A DNA stretch of 64,000 nt, taken from NCBI RefSeq assembly GCF_017255415.1, contig NZ_JAFJZZ010000002.1:124001-188000 (forward strand). The letters run 5' to 3'. The notes below the pieces were generated by a model, which saw only the letters and a list, made by a program, of their open reading frames with translations, searched no databases and had not been told where the DNA came from. A program made the translations under genes and the position numbers. This document shows positions 38,617 through 47,953 of this stretch, one piece after another. Every line of letters starts with the position of its first letter. Position 1 is the stretch's first letter. Source of the DNA: Clostridium aminobutyricum (GTDB lineage: Bacteria; Bacillota; Clostridia; Peptostreptococcales; Anaerovoracaceae).

Positions 38617-38917
38617 GTGTATCCCCCCTTTGAACTTTCTTATATTCACTGATTAAAACCTTAGCCGTATCGAAATCTAATTTTTCATTTACCGCCAGAC
38701 GTTTTATTAATGCGATATAGGGTTCGTTGACCCCATTTTCATTAATCTGTATTTTTTGAATGAGTTTATCCAGCCGCAGCCGAACAGTAGGATAAGTAAC
38801 TCCATATTGATTCGCGATCTCTTTTAATGATCCCGATGCCATTACAAACTTTTTAATAAAAGAAATGTCTTCATCATCGAGATTTGTCATCCATTCCGGT
38901 ACAATTTCTATTGCCAT
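38609..38917 (-). CDS. DUF2089-like helix-turn-helix protein
   Basis: A 102-residue protein with an HTH of sigma-70 region 4 / DUF2089 type (EDISFIKKFVMASGSLKEI, ANQYGVTYPTVRLRLDKLI). The zinc ribbon often found at the N-terminus of DUF2089 proteins is absent. AAAGGAGGG lies before the ATG. It is coupled to a small membrane protein, a common arrangement for this family in Clostridia, and likely regulates its own operon, which is inference. Confidence 0.75.
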   Translation of the reverse strand: MAIEIVPEWMTNLDDEDISFIKKFVMASGSLKEIANQYGVTYPTVRLRLDKLIQKIQINENGVNEPYIALIKRLAVNEKLDFDTAKVLISEYKKVQRGDTHV

Positions 38918-39055
38918 ACAGGTCCCTCCTTTAATAATATTAAATATAAACTATAATTTTATTAAAATCAATAGTAAATAATTTTTTAATAAAAACGAAA
39001 CAAATAAGCCGTATCCGCTAAAATCGGTTTCAGCTTTACTACCCCTTACATTAAA

Positions 39056-39101
39056 AAAATGCCATATATAGAATCTGTATTTTTTCTATACATGGCATTT
39101 T
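39056..39101 (-). terminator. Intrinsic terminator after the SLH-GH18 gene
   Basis: Arms AAAATGCCATaTATAGAA and TTCTATACATGGCATTTT match except at one position. On the minus strand a T-run follows. It abuts the stop codon of the upstream gene. Confidence 0.82.
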
Positions 39102-39104
39102 AGA

Positions 39105-40769
39105 CTATTTTAAACTGTCTATCGCATTATATCCGCTGTAATCAGGTATGAGTCCTAACCGCCAGATTGAAATCTCATTGATTCCAAACATTCTGGCAAG
39201 CGCTGCTTTTTCAAACATGCTCTGCTCATTTTCATACCATAGAAATACATTTCTACCCTCTGGGGTAGTGTATTTCAAATATGGATTTCTATAAACGGTT
39301 GAAAATCCCTTTTCCGCTCCTGCGGTATTCATCCACTTATAGACCGCTTCCGTATCGGCATGAAGCGGAGAAACAGAAAGCAATTTACCGTCGTCGGAAA
39401 GTTCCCAGCCCACGGTTGCAAAGCTTACCGCAAGCACAATTTTATTTTTATCCGCCACCCCTGTCGTACTGTCTGTGATGGCTTTCAACGAATAATATAC
39501 ACTTCCTATCGGCGTAACCGCCGTGTTTTTGTACCATTCTGTTCCGGTATAACCCTCTAAAGAAGTCGGGTTATAATCATGGGCCATTAAGATCACTTTA
39601 TCTGCCAGCTGCCCGATGGTTCTATAATCAAATCCGTCATAATACGCTCCTGTGGAAAGAGCAGGTTGCACGGTTACATAAAGGGTTTTGTTCTGAGCCT
39701 TCAGCTGTGTTGAAAGTTCCGTCAAAAATGCGTTAAAACCCTGCTTTACGTCGGACCCCTTTAGCCCTTCAAAATCGATCGTCACTCCGCTGTACGGATT
39801 TTTCCCAACCGCATCATACGTTTTTGTAAGTTCTGCCATTATTGCATCTACCGCGACCTTGCGTTTATCTGCACTTAAAAGCAACTCTTTCACTCCTGCG
39901 GAAGTGTCCATATATACGCCTAAGTGTGCTTTCGTGCCATTTCCCGATACATAAGAAAGAATATCCTCGTAACCGGACGGAATCTTAAACTGATTGCCGC
40001 CGTCGCTTCCTGTATTCAGCCATACGCCTTTATCATCATTTTCCATCGCACTCCATCCGAACGTAACCGCATCCATTTGGCTGGTTAAGTCCTTTTGGGA
40101 ATAAGAAGAAATCGCATAAAACCCATGCAAGAAATCTGTTTTCCCATAATACTTTGCATACACTCTCGTCAGCATCGCTGCTGCCTCCTCGCGTTTTGCT
40201 GTATTGCCAGGTGCAAAGGAATTGTCGGAAATCCCATTAATCATTCCTATATCATAAGCGATACTTATATACCCTTTGTTTGTGGTTACATCCGTAAACG
40301 GTACAGCAGAAGACTCTGCCGTTTTCGCCGCATCAGAAAGCCCTAAAGCCTTTACAAACATGACCGCCATTTCTTCTCTTGTAATAGGTGAATCCGGTAA
40401 AAAGCTGCCGGTTTTATCCATTGCATTATTTGCTAATGCGGTCTCTACATAGGAGTAATACCACTGATCCTTTGATACATCCGAAAAGGATGCCTGTTCC
40501 GGATTGACAGCCTGCCATTTCAACATGTTGCAAAGAATGGTTGCAAATTCAGCTTTTGTAATCGTCTTCCCATATCCAAAACTGTCCTGTGCCTGTCCCT
40601 GCATTAACCCATATGTACCCGCATCTTTTATCGATTGAACCGCCCAGCTGTCTGCCGGTACATCCGAGTATGCCGTTTCTGCAAATGCAGGCATCGCCGT
40701 AATAACCATTATGAACAGTATCCCGATTAAACGTATACCGGTTACTTTTCTGCATAAAATTTTCATCAT
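39105..40769 (-). CDS. SLH-domain glycoside hydrolase family 18-like surface protein
   Basis: Exported 554-residue protein. A signal peptide ends near residue 30 (ITAMPAFAE). Three SLH repeats follow (YSDVPADSWAVQSIKDAGTYGLMQG; ASFSDVSKDQWYYSYVETAL; VPFTDVTTNKGYISIAYDIG), anchoring the protein to secondary wall polymers. From about residue 210 a GH18 fold of the YdhD/SleL type has the catalytic block YSGVTIDFEGL (Glu in DFE), VTVQPALS and VILMAHDYNP, ending with EISIWRLGLIPDY. Such enzymes act on peptidoglycan or chitin-like substrates; the specific target is not known. GGGGGAT precedes two adjacent ATGs. Confidence 0.9.
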   Translation of the reverse strand: MMKILCRKVTGIRLIGILFIMVITAMPAFAETAYSDVPADSWAVQSIKDAGTYGLMQGQAQDSFGYGKTITKAEFATILCNMLKWQAVNPEQASFSDVSKDQWYYSYVETALANNAMDKTGSFLPDSPITREEMAVMFVKALGLSDAAKTAESSAVPFTDVTTNKGYISIAYDIGMINGISDNSFAPGNTAKREEAAAMLTRVYAKYYGKTDFLHGFYAISSYSQKDLTSQMDAVTFGWSAMENDDKGVWLNTGSDGGNQFKIPSGYEDILSYVSGNGTKAHLGVYMDTSAGVKELLLSADKRKVAVDAIMAELTKTYDAVGKNPYSGVTIDFEGLKGSDVKQGFNAFLTELSTQLKAQNKTLYVTVQPALSTGAYYDGFDYRTIGQLADKVILMAHDYNPTSLEGYTGTEWYKNTAVTPIGSVYYSLKAITDSTTGVADKNKIVLAVSFATVGWELSDDGKLLSVSPLHADTEAVYKWMNTAGAEKGFSTVYRNPYLKYTTPEGRNVFLWYENEQSMFEKAALARMFGINEISIWRLGLIPDYSGYNAIDSLK

Positions 40770-40871
40770 TTTATCCCCCTTTTTTCTACATACTTCTTAT
40801 TATGCTCTCTTTTATCGCAGATTTCAATCCCGTATCCGCTTTCGTATGCTATCGTTGCCAATAGTGTAACA

Positions 40872-41555
40872 TCAAAGGATACCAAATAAGATAAAGCCCA
40901 CGGTGTTAATCGAAAAGTTGGCAAACATATGTACAAACCACGACGTATAGATATTTCCCTGTTTCTCATTGAGCCGATTAAATAGGAAGCCGGCCGCAAT
41001 AAGGGCCGCCAGTAACAATAAAAAAAGCCCTATGGAAAACCAGTCTGCCATCATCGCCACATGGTATATCGCAAAGGCAAGGGAACTTACCAGATAAGCA
41101 AATTTACGGCTTGCCAACTTCCTTAAATTCATGAAAACAAAGCCTCTGAAGAAGAACTCTTCCAGCAGTGAATTAACAAAGGAAATATAGATTGCAATGA
41201 ATACAAAATTTTCTTTATTTACCCCAACGTTTTTATTTAAGGCCCCCGTTACTTGTGAAAAATCAAAAAAATTTCCGATGGTAAAATAGCAGGCAAGAAT
41301 AAAAACGTATACGCCAGCCGCCATTAGTACTGCATGAATCATACCCTTCCGTTTAACCGCAAACAATGATTTCAATGGAACGTTTTTATTGACATAGCTA
41401 TAACAGAATGGCAAGATTAAAAATGCAATGATCTTAAAGAACGATTTCATTGCATACCCCGGCTGCCAGAAGGCATCCACAAAACCCATAAACAGGCAAC
41501 CGATCATCAAAATTGAGAGAATTCCCCTGACCTCTTTCTTCCAAACAATCTCCAT
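40872..41555 (-). CDS. CPBP-family intramembrane metalloprotease
   Basis: A 227-residue integral membrane protein with about seven helices. The CPBP (CAAX/Abi) motifs are NSLLEEFFFRGFVF (Glu-Glu-x3-Arg), FAIYHV (first His block) and the C-terminal WFVHMFANF (second His-containing block). Family members are Rce1-like prenyl proteases or bacteriocin-immunity proteins; the substrate is unknown. AGTAGGGGAAC lies before the ATG. Confidence 0.88.
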   Translation of the reverse strand: MEIVWKKEVRGILSILMIGCLFMGFVDAFWQPGYAMKSFFKIIAFLILPFCYSYVNKNVPLKSLFAVKRKGMIHAVLMAAGVYVFILACYFTIGNFFDFSQVTGALNKNVGVNKENFVFIAIYISFVNSLLEEFFFRGFVFMNLRKLASRKFAYLVSSLAFAIYHVAMMADWFSIGLFLLLLAALIAAGFLFNRLNEKQGNIYTSWFVHMFANFSINTVGFILFGIL

Positions 41556-41579
41556 ATAGTTCCCCTACTAATCTTTTCT

Positions 41580-42071
41580 TTATCCTCTAATAATCGCCCA
41601 TTTTTGAATCAATTTTTCTAACGAATACGCCGCATTAGCCGGACTGGTCGAAGGCAATTCGATAATTTCGCGCCCGGTCTTTTCTTTCGCATATTTATTG
41701 TAAAGCCGCTGTGCTGTTTTACCGTTTGCGAAGATCCTTTCTATAGGAGCTTGCCCTAAAACCGCATGGATATCTGCCACAACCACCTCTCGAATACTGC
41801 TGTCACTCGACCCTTTTATCTCACAGCTCTCAATCACATCCCAAAGTGCAATGTTGCATTGATACAAAAATTCTTTTTTCTGTGAAACTGTTTGAGGAAT
41901 TTCCGCCTCATACACACCTGCCAGCATCCGCCAAAACCGGTTTTGCGGATGTCCGTAATAAAATCCGTTTTCCCTCGATTTAACGGAAGGCAAACTACCC
42001 AAAATCAATATCCTTGAATTTTTATTATAAACAGGCTCAAAAGGCTGCATGATTCTTTCATATTCTGCCAC
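41580..42071 (-). CDS. DNA-deoxyinosine glycosylase (hypoxanthine-DNA glycosylase family)
   Basis: Base-excision repair enzyme of the uracil-DNA glycosylase superfamily, expected to remove hypoxanthine from DNA. The 163 residues contain the motif block ILILGSLPSVKS ... FYYGHPQNRFW near 22-48, ALWDVIESCEIKGSSDSSI and the late PSTSPANAAYS block. The start is the GTG at 42071 with AAGGAAGG about ten bases upstream. A mismatch-specific uracil glycosylase is the main alternative, but PSTSPANA and GHPQNRFW favour this family. Confidence 0.8.
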   Translation of the reverse strand: MAEYERIMQPFEPVYNKNSRILILGSLPSVKSRENGFYYGHPQNRFWRMLAGVYEAEIPQTVSQKKEFLYQCNIALWDVIESCEIKGSSDSSIREVVVADIHAVLGQAPIERIFANGKTAQRLYNKYAKEKTGREIIELPSTSPANAAYSLEKLIQKWAIIRG

Positions 42072-42095
42072 TCTTTACGTTCCTTCCTTCTGCAA

Positions 42096-42812
42096 TTAAT
42101 CCCAGCTTTCAAGTGCATTTCCGCTGATCGGAATAGCCTCTCCTAAATAGGTCGGGTCCGGCTTTATCATGATCTTAACAAAATCTTTATTTCTTGCTAT
42201 TATTTCACGAATATCCCTGATTTGCTGTCCCGCATACGTTCGCTGGTCAGAGCATACGCCGTAGGCTTTATACCCTAACTTTTCGGCTAAATAGAGCGCC
42301 CTGTATTGATGATATTTCTGCGTTACCACAATCACTGTCTTTACTTCAAAAATATCCTTTGCCCGATACATCGAATCGTACGTGGAAAAGCCCGCATGAT
42401 CTAAAAAGATATCCGCCTCCGGTACCCCATGATTCAGCATATAGGTTTTCATCGCATTCACTTCATCGTAATCCTCTTGCCCATGATCTCCGGTTAATAA
42501 CAACTTAGGCGCCGATCCTGCTTCATATAAAGCCCGCCCTACTTCAAGCCGGTCTTCCAGCATATGATTCGGTGTGCCATCCGCTTTTAAGCCTGCCCCC
42601 AGCACAAGAATACAGTCCGCATTCAACTCTTTGAGATCGGCGTACTCCTCTTTAACAAAGCTGACTTCTTTGGCTGAACCTATTTCTTTTACAATAGCAG
42701 CCTGGGTAGTTTTTAGGATATATTCATTGATTGCAAAGGGTACTGTTCCTACAATTACTAGAATCACTCCTGCCGTTACAATTAGTCTGCTGTATTTTTT
42801 CTTCCTATCCAT
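42096..42812 (-). CDS. YdcF/SanA-like DUF218 membrane-anchored protein
   Basis: A 238-residue protein with one N-terminal helix (residues about 8-27). The DUF218 domain has DCILVLGAGLKADGTP, LEDRLEVGRALY, LLLTGDHG, DEVNAMKTYMLNHGVP and VVTQKYHQYRALYLAEKLG. Members such as SanA and ElyC influence envelope integrity; the activity is unknown. It lies between a DNA glycosylase and a HAD phosphatase gene on the same strand. Confidence 0.85.
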   Translation of the reverse strand: MDRKKKYSRLIVTAGVILVIVGTVPFAINEYILKTTQAAIVKEIGSAKEVSFVKEEYADLKELNADCILVLGAGLKADGTPNHMLEDRLEVGRALYEAGSAPKLLLTGDHGQEDYDEVNAMKTYMLNHGVPEADIFLDHAGFSTYDSMYRAKDIFEVKTVIVVTQKYHQYRALYLAEKLGYKAYGVCSDQRTYAGQQIRDIREIIARNKDFVKIMIKPDPTYLGEAIPISGNALESWD

Positions 42813-42881
42813 ATGAATTTTGCCTATTCCTTTATATATTTAATATAAAAATTAAAGGATTCTGATAAATATCCTACCTGT

Positions 42882-43535
42882 TTATAAAATTGATTCGCAT
42901 CGCATTTCTTCTAACGTATCGTAATAATAATCTGCAATTTGTATTATTTCTTCCCGATCTGGCTCTGAAAAGGGATCCCCTACAGCGATGACTTTAAACC
43001 CTGCTTTTTTGGCTGTCTGAATGGCATGAAGCGCATCCTCAAAAACGACGGTTTCCGATTTGGGTACGCCCATAACCGTTAATGCTTTTTCAAATATTGC
43101 AGGGCTTTCCTTTCCTGCACCAACCTCTGTACAAGTCAGGATTTCTTTAAAAAAGTGACGGATATTGGTTGTTTTCAAAGCCGCCTCAACCAATTCACGG
43201 TCGGTAGCGGTAGCAATGCACATGACCACTCCTCGCTGTGCTAATTTTTCCAACAACTGCAAGGCCCCTGGCTTTAACCAAACCTCTTTTGCATAGAAGT
43301 CTGCGATCGTTTCATTTATCCCGCTCATGATTTCTTCAATCGGTACATCCAACCCGTATTGCAAGTAAAAATACTCCGCACAGTCACGAAGACTTAAGGT
43401 CTTTATCTGTTCTCTTAAATCTGCTGCCGGCTCGATTCCGCAGTTTTTTAAATAATCGCTTCCTACTGTTTCCCAAATATGCATGGATTCCAACAGCGTT
43501 CCATCCATGTCAAATATAGCTCCTTTAATATTCAT
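42882..43535 (-). CDS. HAD-family hydrolase, beta-phosphoglucomutase-like
   Basis: A 217-residue HAD superfamily IA phosphatase. Motif I is FDMDGTLLES with nucleophile Asp9 and Asp11; motif II lies in CIATATDRE; the lysine is near PKSE or GKESP; motif III is VFEDALHAIQTAKKAGF. An all-alpha cap sits between. It is 27 bases upstream of the thiD stop end on the same strand, so it may belong to the thiamine operon and dephosphorylate a pathway intermediate, which is inference. CAGGAG precedes the ATG. Confidence 0.85.
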   Translation of the reverse strand: MNIKGAIFDMDGTLLESMHIWETVGSDYLKNCGIEPAADLREQIKTLSLRDCAEYFYLQYGLDVPIEEIMSGINETIADFYAKEVWLKPGALQLLEKLAQRGVVMCIATATDRELVEAALKTTNIRHFFKEILTCTEVGAGKESPAIFEKALTVMGVPKSETVVFEDALHAIQTAKKAGFKVIAVGDPFSEPDREEIIQIADYYYDTLEEMRCESIL

Positions 43536-43562
43536 TGTTGCTCCTGTTTCGTTTTATGCTAT

Positions 43563-44426
43563 TTATTTTATTGTATCACAGATTTGAAGATTATACATAT
43601 GATTTAGCGGACCGTTCCCGCTTCCTAAGTTTAATCCGGCTGCCAAGGCCCCTTTGATGTAGTGCTTGGCGAGTTTTACACTTTCTTCAAGCCCGCAGCC
43701 TGCCGCTAAATTGCACGCAATAGCAGAAGACAAACTGCATCCGGTGCCGTGTGTGTTGGGATTATCCACTCGTTCACTTCGAAACCAATGCCCCTGCTCT
43801 TTCCAGTACAGCAGATCATCCGCTGTCTGTTTCAAATGCCCGCCTTTTATGAATATGGCCGCATTCCCCGGCTGCCGCGCTTGATTTTTCGGGGTTGCGT
43901 CCGCTTGGTTCCTCGTGCACTCAGGATTCAAACCATCAGATATTTTTTCCGCTGCTGCCAGCATATCCTCTTGGTGTAGAATGCAAAATCCGCAAAGAGC
44001 TTCCGCCTCGGGAATATTGGGCGTGATAATCCTTGCTAACGGAAACAACTTTTTCGTGAAAATATCGATCGCATCATCGCTTAGCAGCTTACTTCCGCTT
44101 GTCGAAACCATCACCGGATCTACCACAATATTTTCGGCTTGATATGCTACCAACTTTTCCGCAATTACCGTGATGAGTTCTCCATTGGAAACCATTCCTA
44201 TTTTAACCGCATCGGGCCTGATATCACTGAAAATGCAATCTAATTGTAACGCTAAAAAGTCAGGAGTGCTTTCCTGCACGCCGTAAACTCCCAGCGTATT
44301 TTGCGCAGTCAATGCCGTAACGGCACTCATCGCATACATTTTGTGCGCTGTAATAGTTTTAATATCCGCTTGGATCCCGGCTCCGCCGCTGCAATCCGAA
44401 CCGGCTATTGTCAGTACTGTTTTCAT
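43563..44426 (-). CDS. thiD: Hydroxymethylpyrimidine/phosphomethylpyrimidine kinase
   Basis: Phosphorylates HMP and HMP-P to HMP-PP for thiamine synthesis. The 287 residues have IAGSDCSGGAGIQADIKT at the N-terminus, DPVMVSTSG, the TPNIPEAE block and the anion-hole motif NTHGTGCSLSSAIA. An insertion near residues 165-190 (NPECTRNQADATPKNQARQ) is unusual. AAAGGAG lies before the ATG. Last thi gene of the operon. Confidence 0.92.
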   Translation of the reverse strand: MKTVLTIAGSDCSGGAGIQADIKTITAHKMYAMSAVTALTAQNTLGVYGVQESTPDFLALQLDCIFSDIRPDAVKIGMVSNGELITVIAEKLVAYQAENIVVDPVMVSTSGSKLLSDDAIDIFTKKLFPLARIITPNIPEAEALCGFCILHQEDMLAAAEKISDGLNPECTRNQADATPKNQARQPGNAAIFIKGGHLKQTADDLLYWKEQGHWFRSERVDNPNTHGTGCSLSSAIACNLAAGCGLEESVKLAKHYIKGALAAGLNLGSGNGPLNHMYNLQICDTIK

Positions 44427-44456
44427 TCTTTTTCTTCTCCTTTACGCACATCGTCT

Positions 44457-45155
44457 TTATACGCTCAACTGTTTTGCTAAAACAACCAATTGATTTGTTG
44501 CCTGTTGAATATTCTCTGCGCCAAAAATAGCAGAGACCAACGCCACACCTTGTATGCCGCTGCCATAAAGCTGATCGATATTTTCTCTCGTAATTCCGCC
44601 TATAGCAACTACAGGAATCGTTACGGCGTTGCAGATTTCTTTCAACTGATTATAGGAAACCTGATCGGCATCCGATTTGGTCAACGTAGAAAACACTGCT
44701 CCAACGCCAAGATAATCGGCACCATCCTTTACTGCCTGAATGGCTTCTTCTACCGTGCTCACCGACACGCCTAAAATTTTGTTTTCCCCCAAGCGCTTTC
44801 GTACCGCCGCTGCCCGCATATCGCTCTGTCCCACATGAACGCCGTCTGCTCCGCATTGAATGGCAATTTCCACATTGTCGTTGATTACAAAAGGCACCTT
44901 ATATTGCTGCGCCAATTTCTTGATTTCGAAAGCCTCTTTTAGGAAGGCCGATTCATCCAGTTCCTTCTCTCTCAATTGGATGAAGGATGCCCCTCCTTTT
45001 AAGGCATCCTCCACTTGCTCGGACAAGCTCTTGCCCCCAAGCCAGGCTCTGTCGGTCACTGCATAAACGAGCAATGCTTTTCTTAAAGCTGCTGCATCAA
45101 GAGGCGTTCCTGACTCATGACCGCCTTTGATGTCATCTTCTTTACCACATGTCAT
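44457..45155 (-). CDS. thiE: Thiamine-phosphate synthase
   Basis: Couples HMP-PP with thiazole phosphate to give thiamine phosphate. The 232 residues carry an N-terminal extension of about 30 residues, then YAVTDRAWLGG, QLREKELDESAFL, INDNVEIAIQCGADGVHVGQSDM, GVSVSTVEEAI and DYLGVGAVFSTLTKSDA. The ATG at 45155 is preferred (AGAGG eight bases upstream) over a GTG at 45164. It overlaps the end of thiM, so the pair is translationally coupled. Confidence 0.92.
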   Translation of the reverse strand: MTCGKEDDIKGGHESGTPLDAAALRKALLVYAVTDRAWLGGKSLSEQVEDALKGGASFIQLREKELDESAFLKEAFEIKKLAQQYKVPFVINDNVEIAIQCGADGVHVGQSDMRAAAVRKRLGENKILGVSVSTVEEAIQAVKDGADYLGVGAVFSTLTKSDADQVSYNQLKEICNAVTIPVVAIGGITRENIDQLYGSGIQGVALVSAIFGAENIQQATNQLVVLAKQLSV

Positions 45156-45966
45156 AGCGCGCACCTCTGTTCAATTCCTCTCCATCTAATTTGAAGATTT
45201 CATCAATCAAATAATTTCTATAGGAGGAATTCCCTGAATTTGCTTCCTGCAGCTTGTTATACGCTTTTTCCCCGCAAAGTCCCATGGCAGTCACAGCTGC
45301 AGCCGTTGCTTCCAATGGATGATCCGGATTCGCCGTTAAGTATGCCCCGATCATAGCGGTAAGCATACAGCCGCTTCCTGTGATTTTGGCCATCATCGGG
45401 TGTCCGTTTCGGATCACGTACGCCTTTTCCTTGTCTGCCACGATATCGATGGCCCCTGTAATCGCTATAACCGCTCCGGTTTCTTTTGAAAAGTTTTTGG
45501 CAAATTCAACGGATATTTCTAGATTTTTCTCGCTGACCGCATCCAATTCATCCGCATCTACCCCTTTCGTCGTTCCGCTTCCGTAAGCCAATGTCTTTAT
45601 TTCGGAGATATTTCCGCGCAGGACCGTGAATTTCACTTCTTTCATTAGATCGAGTGCTGTATTGGTTCGAAGGGCCGAAGCGCCCGCACCCACCGGATCA
45701 AGGATGACCGGATGTCCCACTTCATTGGATTTCTTTCCAGCCATAAACATGGATGTAATAGTCTGTCGGTTCAGCGTGCCGATATTGATCGCAAGTCCGC
45801 CGCAAATGGACGTGATTTCTTCCACCTCCGCCGGTTCATCCGCCATAATCGGTGAGCCGCCGCAAGCCAATAAGATATTGGCACAATCGTTTACCGTTAC
45901 ATAATTGGTGATACAGTGCACTAATGGGGTTGTATTCTTCACATTTTCAATCATATTTCTAAACAT
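45142..45966 (-). CDS. thiM: Hydroxyethylthiazole kinase
   Basis: Salvage kinase that phosphorylates the thiazole alcohol. The 274 residues have PLVHCITNYVTVNDCANILLACGGSP, INIGTLN, PVILDPVGAGAS and the C-terminal ITGSGCMLTAMIGAYL motif. Its presence with ThiC but without thiG, thiS or thiH in this window suggests that the thiazole half is salvaged, or made by genes elsewhere. GGAG precedes the ATG. Confidence 0.93.
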   Translation of the reverse strand: MFRNMIENVKNTTPLVHCITNYVTVNDCANILLACGGSPIMADEPAEVEEITSICGGLAINIGTLNRQTITSMFMAGKKSNEVGHPVILDPVGAGASALRTNTALDLMKEVKFTVLRGNISEIKTLAYGSGTTKGVDADELDAVSEKNLEISVEFAKNFSKETGAVIAITGAIDIVADKEKAYVIRNGHPMMAKITGSGCMLTAMIGAYLTANPDHPLEATAAAVTAMGLCGEKAYNKLQEANSGNSSYRNYLIDEIFKLDGEELNRGARYDMW

Positions 45967-46010
45967 ACTCTTTCTCCTTATTTTATCAAATCTGCTAACT
46001 CTTTAACGGT

Positions 46011-47315
46011 TTAATCCATGATGTCGACATACTCGCCGCGAAGAATCTTATTGACGTTTCTCATGGCGCACATTTTGCCGCACATGGTGCAAGTATCTTC
46101 TTTCTCCGGCAAGGATTCTTCCCGGTATCTTCTTGCTTTCTCTCCATCCATCGCCAGCTCGAACTGCTTCTCCCAATCCAGTTCACGGCGTGCTTCACTC
46201 ATTTTATAATCCCAATCCTTCGCACCTTTGATTCCTTTTGCAACATCTGCCGCATGAGCCGCGATCTTGGAAGCCATTATTCCTTCTTTTACATCCTCAA
46301 GGGTCGGCAGCCTTAAATGCTCCGCAGGCGTTACATAGCATAAAAAGGAGGCTCCATACATCGCCGCAACAGCTCCCCCGATGGCCGCCGTAATATGGTC
46401 ATAACCGGGTGCCACATCCGTTACCAAAGGCCCGAGAACATAGAAAGGCGCCCCTTTACAAATGGTCTGCTGAATCTCCATATTGGCCTGAATTTGATTC
46501 AGCGGCATATGCCCCGGCCCCTCAATAATGACCTGTACATTTTTTTCCCAAGCACGTTTCGTCAGCTCCCCTAATGTGACAAGCTCCTCTATTTGCGGAA
46601 TATCTCCTGCATCCTCCAAGCTTCCCGGCCGGCACGCATCGCCCAAACTTAAGGTTACATCATACTGCTGGCAAATTTCTAAGATCTCATCGTACTGTTC
46701 ATAAAACGGATTTTCATTTCCGGTGAGCTCCATCCACGCAAAAATAATAGAGCCGCCGCGAGATACGATATTGGTGTGCCGTTTCGCCGCTTTAAACCGG
46801 CTTGCCGTCATTTGATTGATTCCGCAATGGATGGTCATAAAATCCACCCCGTCTTCTGCGTGCATCCGTACGATATCAATCCATTCCTGCGCGGTAATCT
46901 CCTGAAGGGCCTTATTGTAATACACAACGGCATCATAAATCGGTACGGTTCCAATGATTGCCGGGCACTCCGCCGTCAGCTTTCTTCGAAAAGCTCTCGT
47001 ATCCCCAAAGGAACTTAAATCCATAATAGATTCTGCTCCCATTCGGACGGACTCCATTACTTTCGCAAGTTCTACTTCCATGTCTAAACAATCTTTTGAG
47101 GTTCCTAGATTGACATTAATTTTTGTTTTCAGCTGATTGCCGATTCCATAAGGCTTCAAACAGGTGTGGTTCTTATTAGCCGGTATGACTACCTGACCTT
47201 TCGCCACTAGAGCCAGCAGCTCCTCCGGCTGCATCTGCTCGTATTCGGCAACGGTTTTTAATTCTTTTGTGATGATTCCTCGCCTTGCGGCATCTCTTTG
47301 TGTGGTATGCGTCAT
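46011..47315 (-). CDS. thiC: Phosphomethylpyrimidine synthase ThiC
   Basis: Radical-SAM enzyme that rearranges aminoimidazole ribotide to HMP-P. The 434 residues (short, Firmicute/archaeal type) start [13 protein letters not shown] at 47315 with AAGGAG upstream; a longer frame to 47435 runs through the riboswitch terminator and is rejected. [29 protein letters not shown] and [11 protein letters not shown] are present. The C-terminal iron-sulfur motif reads CTMCGKMC, with spacing one residue shorter than the CX2CX4C of long ThiC. First gene of the thiamine operon. Confidence 0.94.
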   Translation of the reverse strand: MTHTTQRDAARRGIITKELKTVAEYEQMQPEELLALVAKGQVVIPANKNHTCLKPYGIGNQLKTKINVNLGTSKDCLDMEVELAKVMESVRMGAESIMDLSSFGDTRAFRRKLTAECPAIIGTVPIYDAVVYYNKALQEITAQEWIDIVRMHAEDGVDFMTIHCGINQMTASRFKAAKRHTNIVSRGGSIIFAWMELTGNENPFYEQYDEILEICQQYDVTLSLGDACRPGSLEDAGDIPQIEELVTLGELTKRAWEKNVQVIIEGPGHMPLNQIQANMEIQQTICKGAPFYVLGPLVTDVAPGYDHITAAIGGAVAAMYGASFLCYVTPAEHLRLPTLEDVKEGIMASKIAAHAADVAKGIKGAKDWDYKMSEARRELDWEKQFELAMDGEKARRYREESLPEKEDTCTMCGKMCAMRNVNKILRGEYVDIMD

Positions 47316-47392
47316 TCTCTCTCCTTTTGTTCTCGGAGGAGGCTTAATTACTAAAAAATCATGCTTAATCGGTTTTTGATTTTTCCGCGTAA

Positions 47393-47427
47393 TGAAAAAA
47401 CGGGAAATACCATAGGTACTTCCCGTT
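47393..47427 (-). terminator. Riboswitch-controlled terminator in the thiC leader
   Basis: Stem AACGGGAAGTACC / GGTATTTCCCGTT followed on the minus strand by a six-T run. It lies between the TPP aptamer and thiC, so it is the likely expression platform. Confidence 0.8.
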
Positions 47428-47447
47428 AAAAACAAATCGCTTTAGCT

Positions 47448-47541
47448 TTCGGCTCCTCCCTACGTTGGCATTATCCAAATCAGGTTAAAGGGTCGAAGTT
47501 GGATTACTTCCTCTCAGCCTGCGCACAAGCTCCCCTGTCCA
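47448..47541 (-). promoter_or_regulatory. TPP riboswitch (THI element)
   Basis: On the minus strand the conserved blocks appear in order: GGGGAGC, GGCTGAGAGG, then GACCCTTTAACCTGAT, TTGGATAATGCCAACG and TAGGGA. This is a textbook TPP aptamer upstream of thiC, followed by a terminator, so thiamine pyrophosphate should switch the operon off by early termination. Confidence 0.97.
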
Positions 47542-47615
47542 TATTTAGTTGTTACTATTATTAATTATACTCTGATTTATATAACTCTTCAAGAGGCAAA
47601 TCAACGCTGCGAATA

Positions 47616-47873
47616 TTATTTAAAAACATATCTGCCACTAAATGCTTTTTTCTCCATAACACCTTTTAGCCCTTTACTGCTTTTAATGGAATAGCGTTCA
47701 CCTTTCGAAAATACTCCTGAAATGTCTTCCAACTCAAAGGTTTCCCCAAACAACTTATTGGTACGTAATTTCCCTGTAAAAGTCTTCGTTAATTTCCCTA
47801 GATCCTCATCAAAAAAACCATCTTCACGAAAAAGATGTGTATCTGATCCAATAGCTTTAAAGTAAAATTCCAT
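47616..47873 (-). CDS. Small hypothetical protein
   Basis: An 85-residue soluble protein with GGAGG upstream of its ATG, in a gene-sized gap between the thiamine riboswitch and the anti-sigma gene. The composition is charged with a repeated GK/GE turn pattern (KLTKTFTGKLRTNKLFGETFEL, KGERYSIKSSKGLKG, AFSGRYVFK), suggesting a small beta-rich fold. I do not recognise the family. Confidence 0.6.
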   Translation of the reverse strand: MEFYFKAIGSDTHLFREDGFFDEDLGKLTKTFTGKLRTNKLFGETFELEDISGVFSKGERYSIKSSKGLKGVMEKKAFSGRYVFK

Positions 47874-47953
47874 ATCTTTTCCTCCAATTATATTTACAAA
47901 ATATGGTTATTACTATTATAGTATCATATCTCAGCAATTTATTAAAGAGTATT

